Of a stretch of 64,000 bases of DNA, positions 32,946-42,543 are shown one piece after another. The DNA lies in NCBI RefSeq assembly GCF_964355755.1, contig NC_092673.1, forward strand, positions 9,865,001 through 9,929,000, written 5' to 3'. The notes beneath the pieces were generated by a model. The model searched no databases. It had not been told where the DNA came from and saw nothing but the letters and a program-made list of their open reading frames with translations. The translations under genes and the position numbers were made by a program. Every line of letters starts with the position of its first letter. Position 1 is the stretch's first letter. Origin of the DNA: Antedon mediterranea (Eukaryota > Echinodermata > Crinoidea > Comatulida > Antedonidae).

Positions 32946-33751
32946 AGTATATCTTTTTTTTCGGTGATTGTTTGTCCAATTGTGAATTACTATTGAAGTT
33001 CATTATTACAATAGGAACTATTACTATTGCGTGCCGTAATGTATAACTATTAAACAACGCAAACTTTAAAACAAAGTACTATTGGCTCTTTTTCACTAAA
33101 AAGTATGGCTTTTTTTAAACAGTATTGACCAATGGCATGTTTATTATTAAACGGTGACATAGGAATAATTTCTGAATATCGTTAACAATGCAGTATAATT
33201 TAAACAGATGCCATCGGCGCAGAAGATGTCTAAAAAACAATTCTGTGCGTGTATGTTCGGTGACCAAAAATAAGATACCTTTGCCGGTTTAAGGTTTATT
33301 ATAAAATAGAAATATCATATTTTTTATTGCCTAATTTATCATAAATTATGTACATATATACTGTATTGATTTAGATCACTTTCAGCATTTTTCAGAAAAT
33401 GTTTCCATATCAAAAAGTAAATACTATAAATGAAATAAAAATCAAAATATTGTGTATAGTGTCATTTAATTTTGTTTTATTTATTTTTTGTGTGAATGTT
33501 ACCTTTCTTTTAAACTTGCAGTGTTGTATGTGTTTTTTATATGTTTGTTAACAGACGTTTTCAGCCTTTCAAAAGGTCCTTATGTATTGCTTGGTTTTAA
33601 GTACCTTATACATTTAATAATCTAAATAGCAATCATATCGATATTTTTAATGATAGACTTGGTTATTTTAAGAGGGCGATGATGTGTTCACTTCTTGAAC
33701 AGCCTGCATAACCTGTTTTAATTGAAATTGTTTATGGCATGCCAATCTATG
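32946..33751. other. AT-rich stretch, possibly body of the next element
   Basis: No protein-like ORF. Sequence from about 33500 (for example CAGACGTTTTCAGCCTTTCAAAAGG) may belong to the element whose 3' end is at 33752-33900, but it is not recognised. A (TA)n tract lies at 33755-33773. Confidence 0.3.
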
Positions 33752-33900
33752 TTTTATATATATATATATATATTTTATCTGTATTTTATTGTGAACCGTT
33801 TTTGATGTTGTATTGTTTTATGTTTCAAACCTGTTAGTGGCGGTATTTATCGCTGTTGGTTTTGATTGAATAAAATAAAAATAAAAATAAAAATAAAAGT
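33752..33900 (+). mobile_element. LINE-like 3' end, copy 2
   Basis: Same sequence as 32818-32945 (GATGTTGTATTGTTT, CTGTTAGTGGCGGTATTTAT, CGCTGTTGGTTTTGATTG) with a longer AATAAAATAAAAATAAAAAT tail. The (AAAAT)n-type tail supports a target-primed insertion. Confidence 0.6.
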
Positions 33901-34349
33901 ATCATTCAATGGCGAATCTCATGCATATTTATGAAAACCAAATCCACAAGTATACAACAAGTCTGTATATCAAATTAAATCATATTTCGTATACGCTACC
34001 GTATTAATTATAGATAATCTTATATGAGACGAAATGGAAATAAAATGGTTTACATAAAAAATTACACTTAGTTTTATTACTTGATGTATTACTGTTTCTT
34101 TTTGGTAAAAGTTGAAACGAAATTGGAATGAAGAGCTCCCAAAACATGTTCTGGTGTGGACTGTCATTCTAGGGAACAGTATTAAATTCGGCATCGGTGA
34201 ACTATAATACCAATAAGATGGATAATAATAATCGCAACATATAACACTAAAATAAGTATGATGTATAAAAGGAAACAATTTAAAACAATTAAATTTGAGA
34301 ATCGAGATTTCGGTCATAAAAATGAGAAGATAATTTGTATTTACTTTTA
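33901..34349. other. Unrecognised AT-rich stretch
   Basis: A 115-codon minus-strand frame (33970-34317) is Phe/Tyr/Ser-rich with no domain, and is probably chance in AT-rich DNA. Nothing else is seen. Confidence 0.35.
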
Positions 34350-34410
34350 TCTATATTATAAGTGAGAGAGTTTGTCTGTCTGTCTGTTTGTTTGTTTGTT
34401 CCTTATACAA

Positions 34411-34816
34411 AATTTTGTTACTGCACATAATCTTACATATGGGGTATCAAAATGACCGCAATTGTACCGGGAATGTTCTAAGCTATATTTCAACATCATC
34501 CGCCACCTAGGATTCAAGTTAGGGACCAAAATGTGGTCAAAACCCCCACTTTCGATGTTTGTTCGTTATAAAAATTTCTGTTTCTGCACGTAACCATACG
34601 TATGGGGTATCAAAATTTTGTTACTGCACATAATCTTACATATGGGGTATCAAAATGACCGCAATTGTACCGGGAATGTTCTAAGCTATATTTCAACATC
34701 ATCCGCCACCTAGGATTCAAGTTGGGGACCAAAATGTGGTCAAAACCCCCACTTTCGATGTTTGTTCGTTATAAAAATTTCTGTTTCTGCACGTAACCAT
34801 ACGTATGGGGTATCAA
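34411..34816. repeat. 203-bp tandem duplication inside the Helitron
   Basis: AATTTTGTTACTGCACATAA begins at 34411 and again at 34614. The two copies are almost identical through CGTATGGGGTATCAAAA (one visible difference, TTAGGG versus TTGGGG). Half-units inside also resemble each other, because ATGGGGTATCAAAAT recurs about every 100 bp. Confidence 0.85.
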
Positions 34817-34889
34817 AATGATGGCAATTGTACCCGGAAGGTTTTAAACTACATTTAAAAAAATTCCCCCGACTCCTGGGGTTTTTGTG

Positions 34890-34923
34890 GGAGGGGTGGG
34901 GGGGGGGGGGGTGTGGTGTGGTG
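34890..34923 (+). repeat. G-rich tract
   Basis: A run of 12 or more G preceded by GGGAGGGGTGG and followed by GTGTGGTGTGGTGG. It could form a G-quadruplex; no gene context supports a regulatory role. Confidence 0.5.
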
Positions 34924-35911
34924 GTTTGTGATGTCATTTTTTGCTAGGGCTCGGGGTTGTAGGCTATCGAATTGTAAAATTATACTACAAAAGTTTTACA
35001 GTATTTGAATTATCCTCAGCAAGGCGTTTGGGGAAATATAGATATAGATATACATATTTTATTCATTAACCAATATGACACCTATTCAATTACACATTTA
35101 GCAAAGTATTTTAACCATTATCCAGCTATGTATCGGTCTCTTGGATTGTCTCATTACAGACCCAGTGGGGTTGGGAGATAGGGTTTGGGAGTTTGGGTTC
35201 AGGGGATAGTGGGGATTTTGCTTACACCAGAATTGTGGTTGGAAAATGTTAAAGTATTTAATCATCCCTAGGAAGCGGATGGGAATTTGGGGTGGGGATG
35301 TAGGCCTATCACAATGACCGAAACTGTATTTGGAATGTTTTAAACTACATTTGAAAACTGCCACTGAGGGATTATGGGTTGGGAGTGATAATAACATAAT
35401 TTGTACTGGAACCGGCTTCAACACATCACCCAGTGTATCTGGGGTGTGTTTGTAGGGGGAGGAGGAGCGAAAATACTAGCGTAATGAAGTAGCCTATATG
35501 ATTGAATTGTACTAGGAAAAGTTACTAAATTTGAACTGTCCAGGGGAGGAGTTAAGGTTTGTTGATGGTGGCTGGGGTGGTGAAAGGAGAAAGAAGGCTG
35601 GGGGACCGCAGTATCTAAATTACATATTTTAATTATCAGCCAATATGACACCTATTTATTTACACAATTTACAACGTACTTCAACCATTATTAGACCCAT
35701 CGTAGCTATGCATACTCCTCTCAATTCGAAGCTTAGGTTGAATTGAATTTGTCCATCACTGGGAAGAATTTGTTTTTAAGAAAGAGTATGGGGTGTTATT
35801 GAAGAGGGGTGGAGGTTGGTGAGTATAGACAGATACTGGCGTCGGTTGTTATATACTGAGAAGGCTGTAAACGAATTTTGAAACCCGCCCTGGGGCGGGT
35901 ATAATTGCTAG

Positions 35912-36496
35912 TTTATTATATAGGAATCACATTTATATTACAAATTTACAAAATTACAAATAACATAAGCCAAAGTTCTAATGAATTCATAACATCAAAA
36001 TAAAATGTAAACTAATTAATTATGTATGGAAATACATAATACTTAAACTGTACAATATATATAACTACAAAAAAAGTAAATAAAATAAAAACAGAACAAA
36101 AAAAAATACAGGATATAAATATAAAAATAATAATACAGCTTACCAATTTACAGATACATACTCATAGAGACGTCTATATCTTGTTTTTATATAATGTGGG
36201 GAACGAGTCAAGAATTAGCAAGTCTTTTATATGATTTGGGAAATTGCTTCATTGATAGTGGTATGTTTAAGGGATGCTTAAAAGTCACTGTATCATTGAC
36301 GAGTATAAATATGTGTATGCAAACAAATTTATTTGATTGAACATATTTATACTGTATGTTTCAAATATTAAGATAAATATATAATTGCGCCACAAAATCC
36401 ATTTATCCGTGTATTGTATGAGTTGAATTCCTTTGTCAATAAGGTGAACATAATCCATACAGCATTTGTATATTAGTGATTATTTGCAATAGTAAT
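35912..36496. other. Unrecognised AT-rich stretch
   Basis: Homopolymer-A and ATAAA-rich sequence with no ORF or clear repeat. Confidence 0.35.
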
Positions 36497-36667
36497 TGTA
36501 TCGTGTTGTGGCACGCAACAATGAGACAAACAAGGACATTCACATTCATATATACTTATTTAATAGCGTAACACTTGTCATGAACAAGATCCAGAACAGC
36601 ATGGCCTATATGACCTTTGGCCTCATATGGGCCGCCGTACGTGCCTTATCATAATGGTCAAGTAACA
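36497..36667 (-). repeat. 3' LTR of the minus-strand gypsy element (171 bp)
   Basis: On the plus strand it reads TGTATCGTGTTGTGGCACGC ... GGTCAAGTAACA, so on the coding strand it begins TGTTACTTGACC and ends GATACA (TG...CA). A polypurine tract TAAGGAAGGGAGA (36668-36680, minus strand) directly precedes it. The first 85 bp match 41975-42059. Confidence 0.85.
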
Positions 36668-36923
36668 TCTCCCTTCCTTATTTTTTTAAATATTTTTTTT
36701 TTTATTTATTTTTTTAAAAATATAACAAAACAACTAAAACGATAACCATAACTTTCAACATATTGAGATGTGTAATGATATAGAATAAAGAGCAATTGTT
36801 ATGATGTGATATAGACTAACGTGTCATTATTGAAGGTATTATTAATCTTGACATATTATAGTATGCTATATTTATCTAGGTTCTGTTAACTAAAATTTAT
36901 GTGTTATAAAATAAAGTTATTGT

Positions 36924-37720
36924 TCATAGTCCTTGAGATAACTTGGCTTTTTTAACAGTTCGTTTAGTGGATCTGGTGGCTTGTGGTACGTTTGTTGACT
37001 TCTTGTTTACTGGTACGCACTGCTTTGTTGCTTTGGGTTGTACTGCTATCTGTTGGGCTTGTGGCTTTGGTTGAGATTTTATCAGTTTCTGAGTTTCTTT
37101 TTGTTGTAGGCCTGTTTTCGGCGTTTTCCGCAAAAATCGGCGGTTGCGACGCAGAGTACGGCCATCATCTGTTGTTACATTGTATGAACGTTTATTTATT
37201 CTCGAACGTACTGTTGCTTTTTTCCACAATTTTTGTCCTTTGTCAATGGGTTGTACTCGAACGTTGTCACCTGTTTGTAGGGGTTCAAGTTGTGGTCTGT
37301 TAGCGTGTCTCTTATCGACTTTCTCACGTTTTGCTTGCAGTTTTATTTTGTCATCTTCAATGTCATATTTTGGTGTCAGCGTTGTGGATGTGGTGGGAAG
37401 TATAGTTTTGGCTTTTCTGCCCAGTAGCCTTTCTGCTGGCGAGGTCGCCATACCTTCTGTTGGTGTGTTTCTGATATTTAGCAATCCAATATACGGATCT
37501 TCTCCTGCCTGTGCACATTTTTTCATCAGTCTTTTCGCTATTTTTACAGCCGCTTCTGCTGCTCCGTTTGATTGACTATTACCCGGACTTGACATGATAT
37601 GTAAGAATTCCCATGAACTCATGAAGGCTTGGAACTTATTTGATGTAAATTGTGGTCCTCCATCACTAATGACATACTCATGAATCCCATGACGTGCAAA
37701 ATGATGTTTGAGTTTTTGAG
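36924..37720 (-). pseudogene. Gypsy integrase, catalytic core and C-terminus
   Basis: The open frame 37622-36924 continues upstream in frame as HEYVISDGGPQFTSNKF (second catalytic Asp) into FMSSWEFLHIMSSPG and QSNGAAEAAVKIAKRLMKK, where Glu is the third catalytic residue. The C-terminal half is very basic: GDNVRVQPIDKGQKLWKKA is the usual small beta-barrel region, followed by a Lys/Gln-rich tail. TVDYFSNF with the first Asp lies further upstream in another frame (near 37770). The N-terminal HHCC zinc finger is not found between RNase H and this core, indicating an internal deletion. Confidence 0.85.
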
Positions 37721-37813
37721 TTTGGTTATGACAGTCGATGATGTTGTTTCAGGAAGGTATAATCCACTTTTAAAAAATTGCTGAAATAATCCACTGTAAC
37801 AAGATAGTCTCTA

Positions 37814-39350
37814 TCATGTACTGTAAACATACCGACTGCTACTCTCTCCCATGGTCTGGAGGGAAGAGGATGACTCACTAGTGGTTAACACCACAACATT
37901 TAGCTTGCACAGTGTTTCATCTGCAGCAGTTGCTTGACGAATCTCTTGCAGCCGCTCTGTCTTGACAGGTATATATGCAAGATTGCTGACTGCGTATATG
38001 GCAGCCTCTGTGTTTGGCAGTGGTGCTTGTGACAGTGCATCCGACAAGATCATCTTTGAACCTTGTATATAGATGAGTTCAAAATTGTATTCTTGCATTC
38101 GGAGTAGTAGGTTTTGTAATCTACGTGGAGCTTTATCCAAGCTCTTTTCCACGATGCTGGTCAATGGCTGGTGGTCAGTTTTAACTAGTAAACTTCGTCC
38201 ATAAGTATAGTGGTGAAATTTAGTTAATCCATATGCGACTGCTAGCATCTCTTTCTCAATTTGCGCATACCGTCGTTCGCATTCAGTCAGTGTGCGACTG
38301 GCGAAGGCTATGGGACGCCCATCTTGCATGATGACTGAACCCAGCCCAAACTCACTAGCATCATTCTCCAGTACTAGCTTTTTGTTCGGATCAAAGAAGG
38401 CCAATATCCTTGGCGTTGCCATTCTTCGTTTAATCTCCTCAAACATAGCTTGTTGAGGTGGACCCCATGTCCATTGTACATCTTGTAATGGTTTGTTTGG
38501 CCACGATTTGTGTCGTGTTCCAACTTTGTTGATCCATGAATAACGACATCATCTGCAGACAACTCCATGTAAGCCATGCAGTGCATCGATCAACTTCTTT
38601 TGAAAAATTTCTGACGACACGGATAGGCCAAATGGTAACCTGTTCCATTTGTATCTGCCAAAAGGCGTCTGGAATGTTGTTAACAAACTGGAATGGTCAT
38701 CCAGTGTGACATGCCAATATCCAGACGATAGATCTGCTTTACTGAAAATTGATGATTGACCTAACTCGACATGTAGTGTGTCATCAAGTGTTGGAAGAAC
38801 GTATCTTTCTCTGCAAAGAGCCTTGTTGAGTTGTCTGGAATGTAGACAGACCCGGATATCACCAGATTTCTTTGGGGTAACTACAATAGCATTGACCCAC
38901 TCCGTAGCCTGTGACACCGGCGAGATTGCACCAATGTTATGTAACCGATTTAGCTCATTTCTCAATCTGGGCTTAACTGCCACTGGTACTCGTCTCGTGG
39001 CCATGACAACAGGCGTAACTTCGTTATTGACAGACAATTGAGCTTTACCTGGCAAGGTGCCTATTGTTGTCCTGTCAAATACATCATTAAACTTCTCTGA
39101 TTGTACTACTGCTACACGATCTATGTTTTGCTCATTAACTTGTATAAGATTGAGTCGTCTGACATCCGTGTATTCAATCAATGGACTTTTCTTGTTATCC
39201 GTTACCACAAATTTTAGCTGATATGACTCACCATTTGCTGGGTTTTGTACACATTCATTTGCAATACCATACGTTCTTAGTTTTGACCAATTCCACATAG
39301 TAAGCGTTTTTTCTTGTTGTTGTAACTTGTAAGTGTTTTGCATATTTTAT
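37814..39350 (-). pseudogene. Gypsy reverse transcriptase and RNase H (frameshifted)
   Basis: 39343-38549 encodes linker and RT: VNAIVVTPKKSGDIRVCL, FSKADLSSGYWHVTLDD (motif A), TTFQTPFGRYKWNRLPFGLS (motif B) and, in a shifted frame, SADDVVIHG (the Y/FADD block changed to SADD). 38446-37814 encodes connection and RNase H: ILAFFDPNKKLVLENDASEF (first Asp), IAFASRTLTECERRYAQIEK and KTDHQPLT. At least two frameshifts lie between 38590 and 38440 and one near 37830. RNase H removes genomic RNA during cDNA synthesis; this copy cannot do so as one polyprotein. Confidence 0.88.
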
Positions 39351-40901
39351 AGGTATAGTGTTAACAGTAGGGGAAACAAGGAAACAAGTTTACAATTGGC
39401 TGATCTCTTTAAGCATTTATTCACTAAATTGATGAAGGAAGGAGCTATCCCCCTATCTTGGGGCCTCGCAGACGTTATACCTATATTCAGAAAAGGAAAT
39501 AAGTCTATACCTTTGAATTATAGACCAGTGAGCCTGACTTCACTAGTATGTAAAACTATGGAAACATTCATTAGGAATAATATAATGGATTATATGGAAA
39601 GCAACAATTTGTTCACCAAAAGTCAACATGGTTTTCGGCCGGGTAGGTCATATAATACAGCACTACTAGAAGCGATAAATCAGTGGACCAAATGGTTAGA
39701 TGAAGGTTCGAGTTTCGATTGCATTTTCTTGGGCTTCAAGAAAGCTTTTGATAGCGTTCCACATAAAAGATTAATCAATAAGCTGAAAGCATATGGTATA
39801 GGAGGAAACTTAGTGCAGTGGATAGAGGCGTTTCTTACTAATAGATCACAGGTAGTTGTTGTAAATGGTGTTAGTTCAAACAGCAAAAGAGTAACAAGTG
39901 GAATACCTCAAGGAAGTGTTCTAGGACCACTGCTCTTCAACTTGTATATCAACGACCTTCCTGATCAAATAGATTCCGAGATAAAAATTTTTGCTGATGA
40001 CACCAAGATTTTTAGAAAAATAAATAATTTAGATGATGCCAAAAAGTTACAAGATGACATTGACAAGCTGTTTAAATGGTCTATAAAATGGCAACTACCG
40101 TTTAACTTTGAAAAATGTAGTGCCATGCATTTTGGTAGGAAGAACATTAAATTTCAATACAAGATGGGCCATGCAGAAAACAAGAAACTACTACAATGGG
40201 TCTGCAAAATGACAGATCTCGGGTTCGTAATTGACGATAAATTAACTTTTGAATCCCATGTGGCTCAAGTTGCTATGAAAGCAAATCAAAAGCTGGGCAT
40301 CATATATAGGTCTTTTGATTATTTATCCTGTCACTCCTTATCTCTTCTGTACAAATCGATTGTAAGACCATCCATGGAATATTGCAGTACTGTTTGGCAG
40401 CATGTTTTTTTGAAGGAATCTGATAAGTTGGAAAAGGTTCAACAGCGTGCATCAAGAATGATAGCAGATTTACGTCAGTATGAATACAGTCAACGGCTTT
40501 CCAAAATGCACCTTCCTACTCTAGAATACAGAAGATTGAGATCCGCAATGATTCAAGTATTCAAAATGTTCTACGGTTTCACTAAATGTAACAATGAGGA
40601 TTTTTTTAGGTTTACCACTGAATCTAGAACCAGAGGACACTTTTTGAAAATTAGTAAACCTCGTACTCACTTAAGGATACGGCAGAAATTGTTTACAAAC
40701 TCTATTATCGACACATGGAACAACTTGCCTCAGGATGTAATAGAAGCTGCAAATGTTAATCAATTTAAAAACCGACTAGAAAAGTTTTGGAAACACCACC
40801 CACTAAAGTTTCCCCATATGATAGAACATGTAATAGAATATACCGGAGGGACACACAAGCATCTTGCTTTAGATGTCCAAGATCAAGGTAAATCAAGGTA
40901 A
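39333..40901 (+). CDS. CR1 ORF2 fragment: reverse transcriptase and C-terminus, 522 codons open
   Basis: The real LINE part starts about codon 8, because the first codons read gypsy DNA. Blocks: IPLSWGLADVIPIFRKGN, NYRPVSLTSLVCKTME, HGFRPGRSYNTALLEAI, IFLGFKKAFDSVPHKR (motif A), VTSGIPQGSVLGPLLFNLYI (motif B), IKIFADDTKIF (active site), MTDLGFVIDDKLTFESHV, RPSMEYCSTVWQHV and IIDTWNNLPQDVI. Motif A normally reads LDF.KAFD; here the first, metal-binding Asp is Gly (LGF). Even full length it would be catalytically dead. The endonuclease and early fingers are missing. It resembles the CR1 at 16.5 kb in layout and 3' end but differs in sequence. Confidence 0.9.
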   Translation: MFCIFYRYSVNSRGNKETSLQLADLFKHLFTKLMKEGAIPLSWGLADVIPIFRKGNKSIPLNYRPVSLTSLVCKTMETFIRNNIMDYMESNNLFTKSQHGFRPGRSYNTALLEAINQWTKWLDEGSSFDCIFLGFKKAFDSVPHKRLINKLKAYGIGGNLVQWIEAFLTNRSQVVVVNGVSSNSKRVTSGIPQGSVLGPLLFNLYINDLPDQIDSEIKIFADDTKIFRKINNLDDAKKLQDDIDKLFKWSIKWQLPFNFEKCSAMHFGRKNIKFQYKMGHAENKKLLQWVCKMTDLGFVIDDKLTFESHVAQVAMKANQKLGIIYRSFDYLSCHSLSLLYKSIVRPSMEYCSTVWQHVFLKESDKLEKVQQRASRMIADLRQYEYSQRLSKMHLPTLEYRRLRSAMIQVFKMFYGFTKCNNEDFFRFTTESRTRGHFLKISKPRTHLRIRQKLFTNSIIDTWNNLPQDVIEAANVNQFKNRLEKFWKHHPLKFPHMIEHVIEYTGGTHKHLALDVQDQGKSR

Positions 40902-40906
40902 GTAGC
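39350..40906 (+). mobile_element. 5'-truncated CR1 inserted in the gypsy protease
   Basis: Plus-strand reverse transcriptase and C-terminus with a CR1-style 3' end (two AATCAAGGTAA-like units just before 40906). On the far side of the insertion the gypsy protease stops after FYIDTGAT (minus strand, about 40990-40908), and gypsy sequence resumes at 39350. The CR1 is therefore the younger insertion. A target duplication is not clear by eye. Confidence 0.85.
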
Positions 40907-40907
40907 T

Positions 40908-40990
40908 CCCGTATCAATATAGAATACAACACTTTGCTTGTTGATCACCAGCTTACACTTCAGGTCCCTGTGACTCGTATCATCTACCTT
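40908..40990 (-). pseudogene. Gypsy aspartic protease, N-terminal piece
   Basis: The minus strand encodes LKCKLVINKQSVVFYIDTGA, with the DTGA catalytic triad of retroviral-type proteases, and is then broken by the CR1. The rest of the protease is not clearly recovered beyond 39350. Confidence 0.75.
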
Positions 40991-41072
40991 TGCTTATCCA
41001 ATCATCGTCCTCACTTGATGAGTATTCCTCAGAATCTTGCACATGAGCAATTTTCTATTTGCTTGTTTGTCC

Positions 41073-41867
41073 CTATTTACACTTGCTGGCAAAGTGATTA
41101 CGTTTTCCACACTTTGAGCATTGTTTGCCGTATGCTGGACATTTCTTTTTATTCCATACATGAGATTTACCACAAAATTTGCACTCACTCAACTTCTGTT
41201 CACCCTTTTCAGGCTGGTGCTTGGGGCGTTTGCTGTGACCTTTGACCTTATTGTTTGTATCTTTCATTGACATATTCTGTAACCGTGACTCAGTGCTTTC
41301 ATTTTATCTACAAGTAGTAACAGCATCAGACAACGACAATGTACTCTTCTCTAGGAGTTGCTTGTGTGTATGATCACACCTGATGCCAATGACAATTTTA
41401 TCTCGAATCAATTCATCTTCGAGTGGTCCATAATCACAGGTTTTTGCCATTTCTTTGAGCGTAGTAATATATCCATCAATTGATTCACCTTTTTGTTGTT
41501 GACGCTTATTGAATTTATATCGCTCATATGTCACATTACTTAGTCCTAAGAAATATGTGTCAAACAGCCCGATAATGGCGGCTACTGGCGTGTTATTATC
41601 AACTTTAAACGTGTTGTAAATTTTAACCGCCTTTGCCCCAATAGTGCTTAAAAACACAGCCACCTGGAAATCCATGTTTTCATTTGTTAATCCGGAAATT
41701 ATTTCATAATTTCTATATAATTGCTTGAATAATTTCCACTCAGTACAATCTAATTTCAACTGAGACGGGGGCTGTGCATTTATCTTTGTTTTTACATTGC
41801 CGCTGTGAGACGTTCCTCCTCCGGCTTCTGCACTCGTGCCTGGCGTATTTTCATCACTGCTTGACAT
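41073..41867 (-). pseudogene. Gypsy gag with two zinc knuckles, one in-frame stop
   Basis: 41867-41304 encodes a capsid-like segment: MSSSDENTPGTSAEAG, DCTEWKLFKQLYRNYEI, YERYKFNKRQQQKGESIDGY and DKIVIGIRC, typical of Mag-like gypsy gag. An in-frame TAA at 41304-41306 is followed in the same frame (41273-41073) by CKFCGKSHVWNKKKC and CSKCGKRNHFASKC, two CCHC-type knuckles that bind genomic RNA. A frame change then leads to protease. Confidence 0.85.
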
Positions 41868-41962
41868 TCTCGATCGTCACTTAGACTGCTCTATCTAACA
41901 CTTTATTAAGGCGTACAAGATTGTTTCCAATCGTAATCTGGGTACTTACAAGTACTTGTTCA

Positions 41963-41974
41963 CCTCTGCTACCA
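41963..41974 (-). promoter_or_regulatory. Primer-binding site, initiator tRNA-Met type
   Basis: The coding strand reads TGGTAGCAGAGG immediately after the LTR end GATACA. This complements the 3' end of eukaryotic initiator tRNA-Met (CUCUGCUACCA), the usual first-strand primer of many LTR elements. Confidence 0.75.
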
Positions 41975-42059
41975 TGTATCGTGTTGTGGCACGCAACAAT
42001 GAGGCTAGACAATGAGACACAACAAGGACATTCACATTCATATATACTTATTTAATAAC
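41975..42059 (-). repeat. 5' LTR remnant of the minus-strand gypsy element
   Basis: TGTATCGTGTTGTGGCACGC to TTATTTAATA matches the 3' LTR, with a 12-bp insertion (GCTAGACAATGA). It then breaks off where the next repeat begins, so half of the LTR is lost. Confidence 0.8.
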
Positions 42060-42063
42060 TTAT

Positions 42064-42262
42064 ATGTTTTTGGACGACTTTGTTTTTGGGCGACTTTGTT
42101 TTGGGGCGACATTGCGATGGGGCGACTTGATTGGATCCCGCCTAATAATGGTTGATGGACGATCAAGGCCACGGACGATCCAACTCGCCAAAGTCAAGTC
42201 GGACCCACGTCAAGTCGGCCTCAAGTCAACTCGGCCTTTCGTCAACTCGGCTAAAAATTAAT
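42064..42262. mobile_element. Small inverted-repeat element built of GGCGACTT / AAGTCGG words
   Basis: The left part repeats (G)GGCGACTTTGTTTT and GGGGCGAC. The right part carries the complementary CAAAGTCAAGTCGG, GTCAAGTCGGCC and GTCAACTCGGCC units. It is laid out like the GGGACGATTCGGCCC elements (terminal inverted repeats expanded into short tandem arrays) and shares its word with 7296-7350. Exact ends and target duplication are unclear. Confidence 0.55.
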
Positions 42263-42543
42263 CTGGGCCTGGTCGTTTTTTGTTTAATAATATTTAAACA
42301 ATATACTTCGGTCTAACATACAACAAACATAATAAAGATTAATGTATTTCTTTTATCATTACATTCATTAAATAGTAATTATTAAAGTAATCTTTCTATG
42401 TTATGGTATTGTATAGTAAAATTAAACTTTAAGAATCTTCGCACAAGTGTGCGTTGCGGCTGGCGATGATTTAAAAAAGGGTGAAATGTTTTTAAATAAT
42501 CTGTTTATTCAGCGCTCTGCAGCAGAAACAGGTGGTATAAATT
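42263..42543. other. Unrecognised AT-rich stretch
   Basis: No ORF or repeat that I can support. Confidence 0.35.

Larger units (their letters stand above)
34350..35911 (+). mobile_element. Non-autonomous Helitron (1562 bp)
   Basis: It starts TCTATATTATAAGTGAG directly after an A (34349) and ends in TTGCTAG directly before a T (35912), the A|T insertion rule of Helitrons. Eight nucleotides upstream of CTAG lies a GC hairpin, ACCCGCC-CTGG-GGCGGGT (35883-35900), in AT-rich surroundings: the standard 3' terminator hairpin. There are no terminal inverted repeats, no target duplication and no Rep/helicase. Inside are a (TCTG)n(TTTG)n stretch at the 5' end, a 203-bp direct duplication (34411-34613, 34614-34816), a G-rich tract (34890-34923), and a second pair of related segments near 35040-35100 and 35625-35690 (CCAATATGACACCTATT). 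Confidence 0.9.
36497..42059 (-). mobile_element. Ty3/gypsy LTR retrotransposon (Mag-like), truncated and interrupted
   Basis: Minus strand order: 5' LTR remnant (42059-41975), primer-binding site (41974-41963), gag (41867-41073), protease, reverse transcriptase and RNase H (to 37814), integrase (to 36924), polypurine tract, 3' LTR (36667-36497). The pol order PR-RT-RH-IN identifies Ty3/gypsy. A plus-strand CR1 fragment (about 39350-40906) sits inside the protease. The 5' LTR is cut at 42059. Frameshifts and a missing integrase zinc finger show a dead copy. Confidence 0.88.

Noticed and set aside
33970-34317. 115-codon minus-strand ORF
   Set aside because: Composition expected from AT-rich DNA, no domain, no repeats of it elsewhere in the window.
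36983-37575. Plus-strand hydrophobic ORFs (106 and 143 codons) that look membrane-like
   Set aside because: They are antisense to the Lys/Gln-rich gypsy integrase; antisense of such codons gives Leu/Phe/Val by default.
41963-42060. Right-hand LTR taken as complete
   Set aside because: Only the first 85 bp match the other LTR, so it is reported as a remnant.
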